The notes under the pieces: model-generated
The model's input: the letters and a program-made list of their open reading frames with translations, nothing else
What the model was told of the DNA's origin: nothing
Database searches by the model: none
Shown: piece by piece, positions 61,809 through 64,000 of the stretch
Numbering within the stretch: the stretch's first letter is position 1
How the letters are laid out: each line of letters starts with the position of its first letter
NCBI RefSeq assembly: GCF_002157685.2
Contig: NZ_AP026738.1
Coordinates: 5,518,001 to 5,582,000, forward strand
Direction: 5' to 3'
Length of the DNA stretch: 64,000 bases
Origin: Comamonas thiooxydans
GTDB taxonomy: Bacteria; Pseudomonadota; Gammaproteobacteria; Burkholderiales; Burkholderiaceae_C
Program-made: the position numbers and the translations under genes

Positions 61809-63116
61809 ATGGGCCTGTTGCAAATACTGCTGATTCTTGTGTGGGCGCCGACTGCAGCGCTCATCGCCTTTGTGGCCACCAGCTGGCTGGGCCATGGCGC
61901 TCAAGCCATCTGGAGCGCCGTGACTGGCACTCGCACTGACGAACGCTCGACCTGGCCACTGCTGCTGGGCGGCGTGGCGGCCCTGGCGGGCATGGTGGGG
62001 GCAGTCATCACTTTTCCGAATCAGGCCGTCATGCGCCATGCGTTTGACAAGCTGCTCGGCTATGGCTCCACACGCGTGGAGATCACGCTGCGCCAGGACG
62101 ATACCGCCACACGCCAGGCCTTGCTGGAGACGCTGAGCTCCTTCATGGAGATGGGCGCACGCGAGATCCGCTATCGGGTCTCCACTCGCCATGGCAGCTA
62201 CACTGAAACCGACGAAGTACCCAGCCACTACCGCTTCGAGAACGGGCGCCTGGAGATCGCAACAGGCGGCATCGTCAGCAGCGACAGACTGTCCGCGATG
62301 CAGCATGGCTTCAAGGCACTGGCGCAATTTCCCACAGCCGGTGTGATTGACGCCAGCGTGCCGGCAACCGTGAGCCTGGGCAAGGAGCGGATCGCCGTGG
62401 AGATGCTGCCGCGCACGGCCATGCTGGTCCACCGCGACGCCGCCAAGGGCTGGTCAGGCGTGCTGCGCACCGCTGCACCCGCCCGCTGCCATCTGGAAGT
62501 GCAGGCGCTGTTCTCCACGGATGCCTTCAGGCTGCTCATGTTCGCAGGCCGGGCCTCGGGCAAGGTCGAGATCCGCACCGGCCCCGATACCGCCCTGCGC
62601 GACACGCAGTACCAAATGGTCGGCATGGGCCTGGTGCCGGGCCGCAATGGACGCAGCGTCAAGGAGCTGGAGACCGATGCCACCCGTATCTATGGCGTGC
62701 TGAGGCTGTTGCCGCCGGGCCTGAATCCCGATGTCATGGACTGCGATACGGCTCTGGGACGCATGAGCGACCCGGCCCTGGTAGCCGCCGCCATGCTGTC
62801 CACATTTCCCGACCTGGAAGGACGCGTGGGCGGCATAGAGGTCACGCCTTCAGCCTCCTTCTCGCCCTGGCACAACCGCGGCTGGACGGCCGTGCCGCCC
62901 GGCACGCGCGCACAAGGCGGAACACGTGCCGAAGCGGGCACGCGCGCCTGCGCCCTGGAGCAGAACCGCCGCACGCGCACGCTGATATCCATGGTCGAAG
63001 AGCACTGCACGGAACGCGATCCGCAAAACGCCGGTGCTGCCTGCCCCCAACTGCATGAACGCCTGAACTGGGCCCAGGCCGAGCTGGCTCGATGCAGAAA
63101 GCAGCTGGTGCGTTGA
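61809..63116 (+). CDS. Hypothetical membrane-anchored protein with GTRA repeats
   Basis: The 435-residue protein is not recognised. Two hydrophobic helices stand at the N-terminus (about 5-24, ILLILVWAPTAALIAFVATS, and about 52-70, LLLGGVAALAGMVGAVITF). A large soluble region with several beta-rich stretches follows (VEITLRQDD; VEMLPRTAMLVH; VEIRTGPDTAL). Near the C-terminus is a short tandem GTRA repeat (GTRAQGGTRAEAGTRA, about 363-378), and two Cys pairs lie near the end. The ATG at 61809 is used; the frame continues upstream inside the P450 gene. Its link to the P450 is unclear. Confidence 0.7.
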   Translation: MGLLQILLILVWAPTAALIAFVATSWLGHGAQAIWSAVTGTRTDERSTWPLLLGGVAALAGMVGAVITFPNQAVMRHAFDKLLGYGSTRVEITLRQDDTATRQALLETLSSFMEMGAREIRYRVSTRHGSYTETDEVPSHYRFENGRLEIATGGIVSSDRLSAMQHGFKALAQFPTAGVIDASVPATVSLGKERIAVEMLPRTAMLVHRDAAKGWSGVLRTAAPARCHLEVQALFSTDAFRLLMFAGRASGKVEIRTGPDTALRDTQYQMVGMGLVPGRNGRSVKELETDATRIYGVLRLLPPGLNPDVMDCDTALGRMSDPALVAAAMLSTFPDLEGRVGGIEVTPSASFSPWHNRGWTAVPPGTRAQGGTRAEAGTRACALEQNRRTRTLISMVEEHCTERDPQNAGAACPQLHERLNWAQAELARCRKQLVR

Positions 63117-63144
63117 AACGGCGCCGAGGCCCGCGCAACACCGA

Positions 63145-63975
63145 TTACATGGACCAGATTCTGGGAGTGCCTCCCTGCAGCCCCCAGAGTTCTTTTCTCC
63201 AGAAACTCCACACAGTTTTCCACAGCATCATCACAGGCTCAACCACAGGTGATGCACCGCGCAGAATCAGCATGTTTTCATTGGGCGCCGTCACTCCGCT
63301 CAACACCGCCGGGGCGGCCTCTGCAAGCAGCTCCTGCGTGCCTTCCAGCAAGGCCTCGCGCCGATGGCGCGCAATGGGTGAGCCGCTGGCAAAGATCAGA
63401 CTGCCCAGGCAGCGATGCCCGGCCAGCCCCAGGTCGCCGTTGAGCAGCAGCTCATCTTGCGCGTTGACCACGCCGCGCTCCAGAAAACGTCCCGGCCATT
63501 CAATGTGCTGCTCGAACCTGCCGGACTCATAGGGCTGGGCGGCCAGCGGCAGGCCCAGCGCCGTCACATCCCAGGTCAGCAGCTGCGCGTCTTCGGCAAG
63601 CTCGAACTCCAGGCGATTGACGGCATCGCAGGCGTTGTACGCGATCGCTTCCAGCGGGAGCCACTCCAGCCTCGCACCGGGGTCCAGGCGCAGCCGGGTG
63701 CGCTGCATGGCCTGCTTGCCGTTGCTTTTGTAAAAGCGCGTGGCACCGGGCGTGGTGACCAGCGCATGCGCCCCTTCCGCGACATGGACATCAATGTCCA
63801 GCACATCGCCTCCCACCAGCCCGCCCGGCGGATGCACCAACACGTTGTGGCAGATGGCCGGTCCCTCGGGATACAGACTTTTGAGGATGCGCAGCGGACC
63901 ATCGTGCGTGAAATGCACCGAGGTCTTGCCGGCCTGCAAGGAATAGTTCAGCGCCAGTTGCGCATGCCAGGTCAT
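63145..63975 (-). CDS. ureD: Urease accessory protein UreD
   Basis: UreD (UreH) is a scaffold that recruits UreF/UreG to apo-urease for nickel insertion. The 276-residue protein has the family motifs YPEGPAICHNVLVHPPGGLV (split by GG), GGDVLDIDVHV, TTPGATRFYKS, LEWLPLEAIAYN and a C-terminal tail. No ureABC genes follow on this strand: downstream lies the convergent hypothetical gene only 28 bases away. The structural genes, if present, must lie beyond the window upstream of ureD or elsewhere. Confidence 0.93.
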   Translation of the reverse strand: MTWHAQLALNYSLQAGKTSVHFTHDGPLRILKSLYPEGPAICHNVLVHPPGGLVGGDVLDIDVHVAEGAHALVTTPGATRFYKSNGKQAMQRTRLRLDPGARLEWLPLEAIAYNACDAVNRLEFELAEDAQLLTWDVTALGLPLAAQPYESGRFEQHIEWPGRFLERGVVNAQDELLLNGDLGLAGHRCLGSLIFASGSPIARHRREALLEGTQELLAEAAPAVLSGVTAPNENMLILRGASPVVEPVMMLWKTVWSFWRKELWGLQGGTPRIWSM

Positions 63976-64000
63976 TTTCGTTCTTGCCTCTTCAAGCAGG

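Noticed and set aside
62899..62946. GTRA-coding repeat as a CRISPR or VNTR array
   Set aside because: Only three short imperfect units within a coding sequence; no spacer structure.

Overview
The window looks like chromosomal sequence from a high-GC betaproteobacterium of the family Comamonadaceae, most likely Comamonas or a close relative. This rests on gene content and order (recG-oxyR-dps-ubiA-proC; apaG/rpe/gph/trpEGDC; many Bug/TctC-type binding proteins; a CYP116B-type P450), not on a database comparison. Most of the sequence is around 63% GC. Two stretches inside the Tad pilus locus are much more AT-rich.

Layout. 1-13.4 kb is housekeeping: the 3' part of a phytase-like esterase gene, proC, ubiA, a PAP2 phosphatase, dps, oxyR, recG, an HD-GYP phosphodiesterase, queA, an orphan wzz, an EamA exporter, ung and a response-regulator-like winged-helix protein with no receiver domain. 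13.4-22 kb holds a tightly coupled tryptophan operon, trpE-aroQ-trpG-trpD-(50-aa membrane ORF)-trpC. Upstream of it are a chalcone-isomerase-like protein, a fused speD-speE gene, gph and rpe; apaG runs divergently. 22-28.3 kb carries a 'Gcr'-type membrane protein, thiL, a MuiA/DUF4139 protein, pgpA and cinA. 28.3-40.6 kb is a complete Tad (tight adherence, Flp pilus) operon on the minus strand: flp-tadV-tadE-rcpC-rcpA-tadZ-tadA-tadB-tadC-tadD-DUF3613-tadG. Many of its genes overlap at their ends.

41-51.9 kb holds an XRE regulator, a UPF0149/SEC-C protein, a membrane-anchored FMN glutamate-synthase-like protein, a kinase-like protein, dctA diverging from a hybrid histidine kinase, three small genes (DUF2867, unknown, GFA-type) and a NarL-type response regulator. 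52-62 kb is a catabolic island built as two mirrored modules. Module 1 is IclR-1 divergent from MBL hydrolase, FAD monooxygenase, DUF2783 and Bug-1. Module 2 is IclR-2 divergent from Bug-2 and a self-sufficient CYP116B-like P450. The two iclR genes meet tail to tail three bases apart. The window closes with an unrecognised membrane-anchored protein and ureD.

The main unexplained structure is a dispersed repeat built around the core GCAGCTATCAA. Two divergent 83-bp copies with identical ends lie in opposite orientation in the trpG-trpD gap and beside the FAD monooxygenase gene. Shorter copies lie next to ubiA, next to gph, inside the thiL reading frame and at the 5' end of pgpA. No tRNA, rRNA, CRISPR array, insertion sequence or prophage was recognised.
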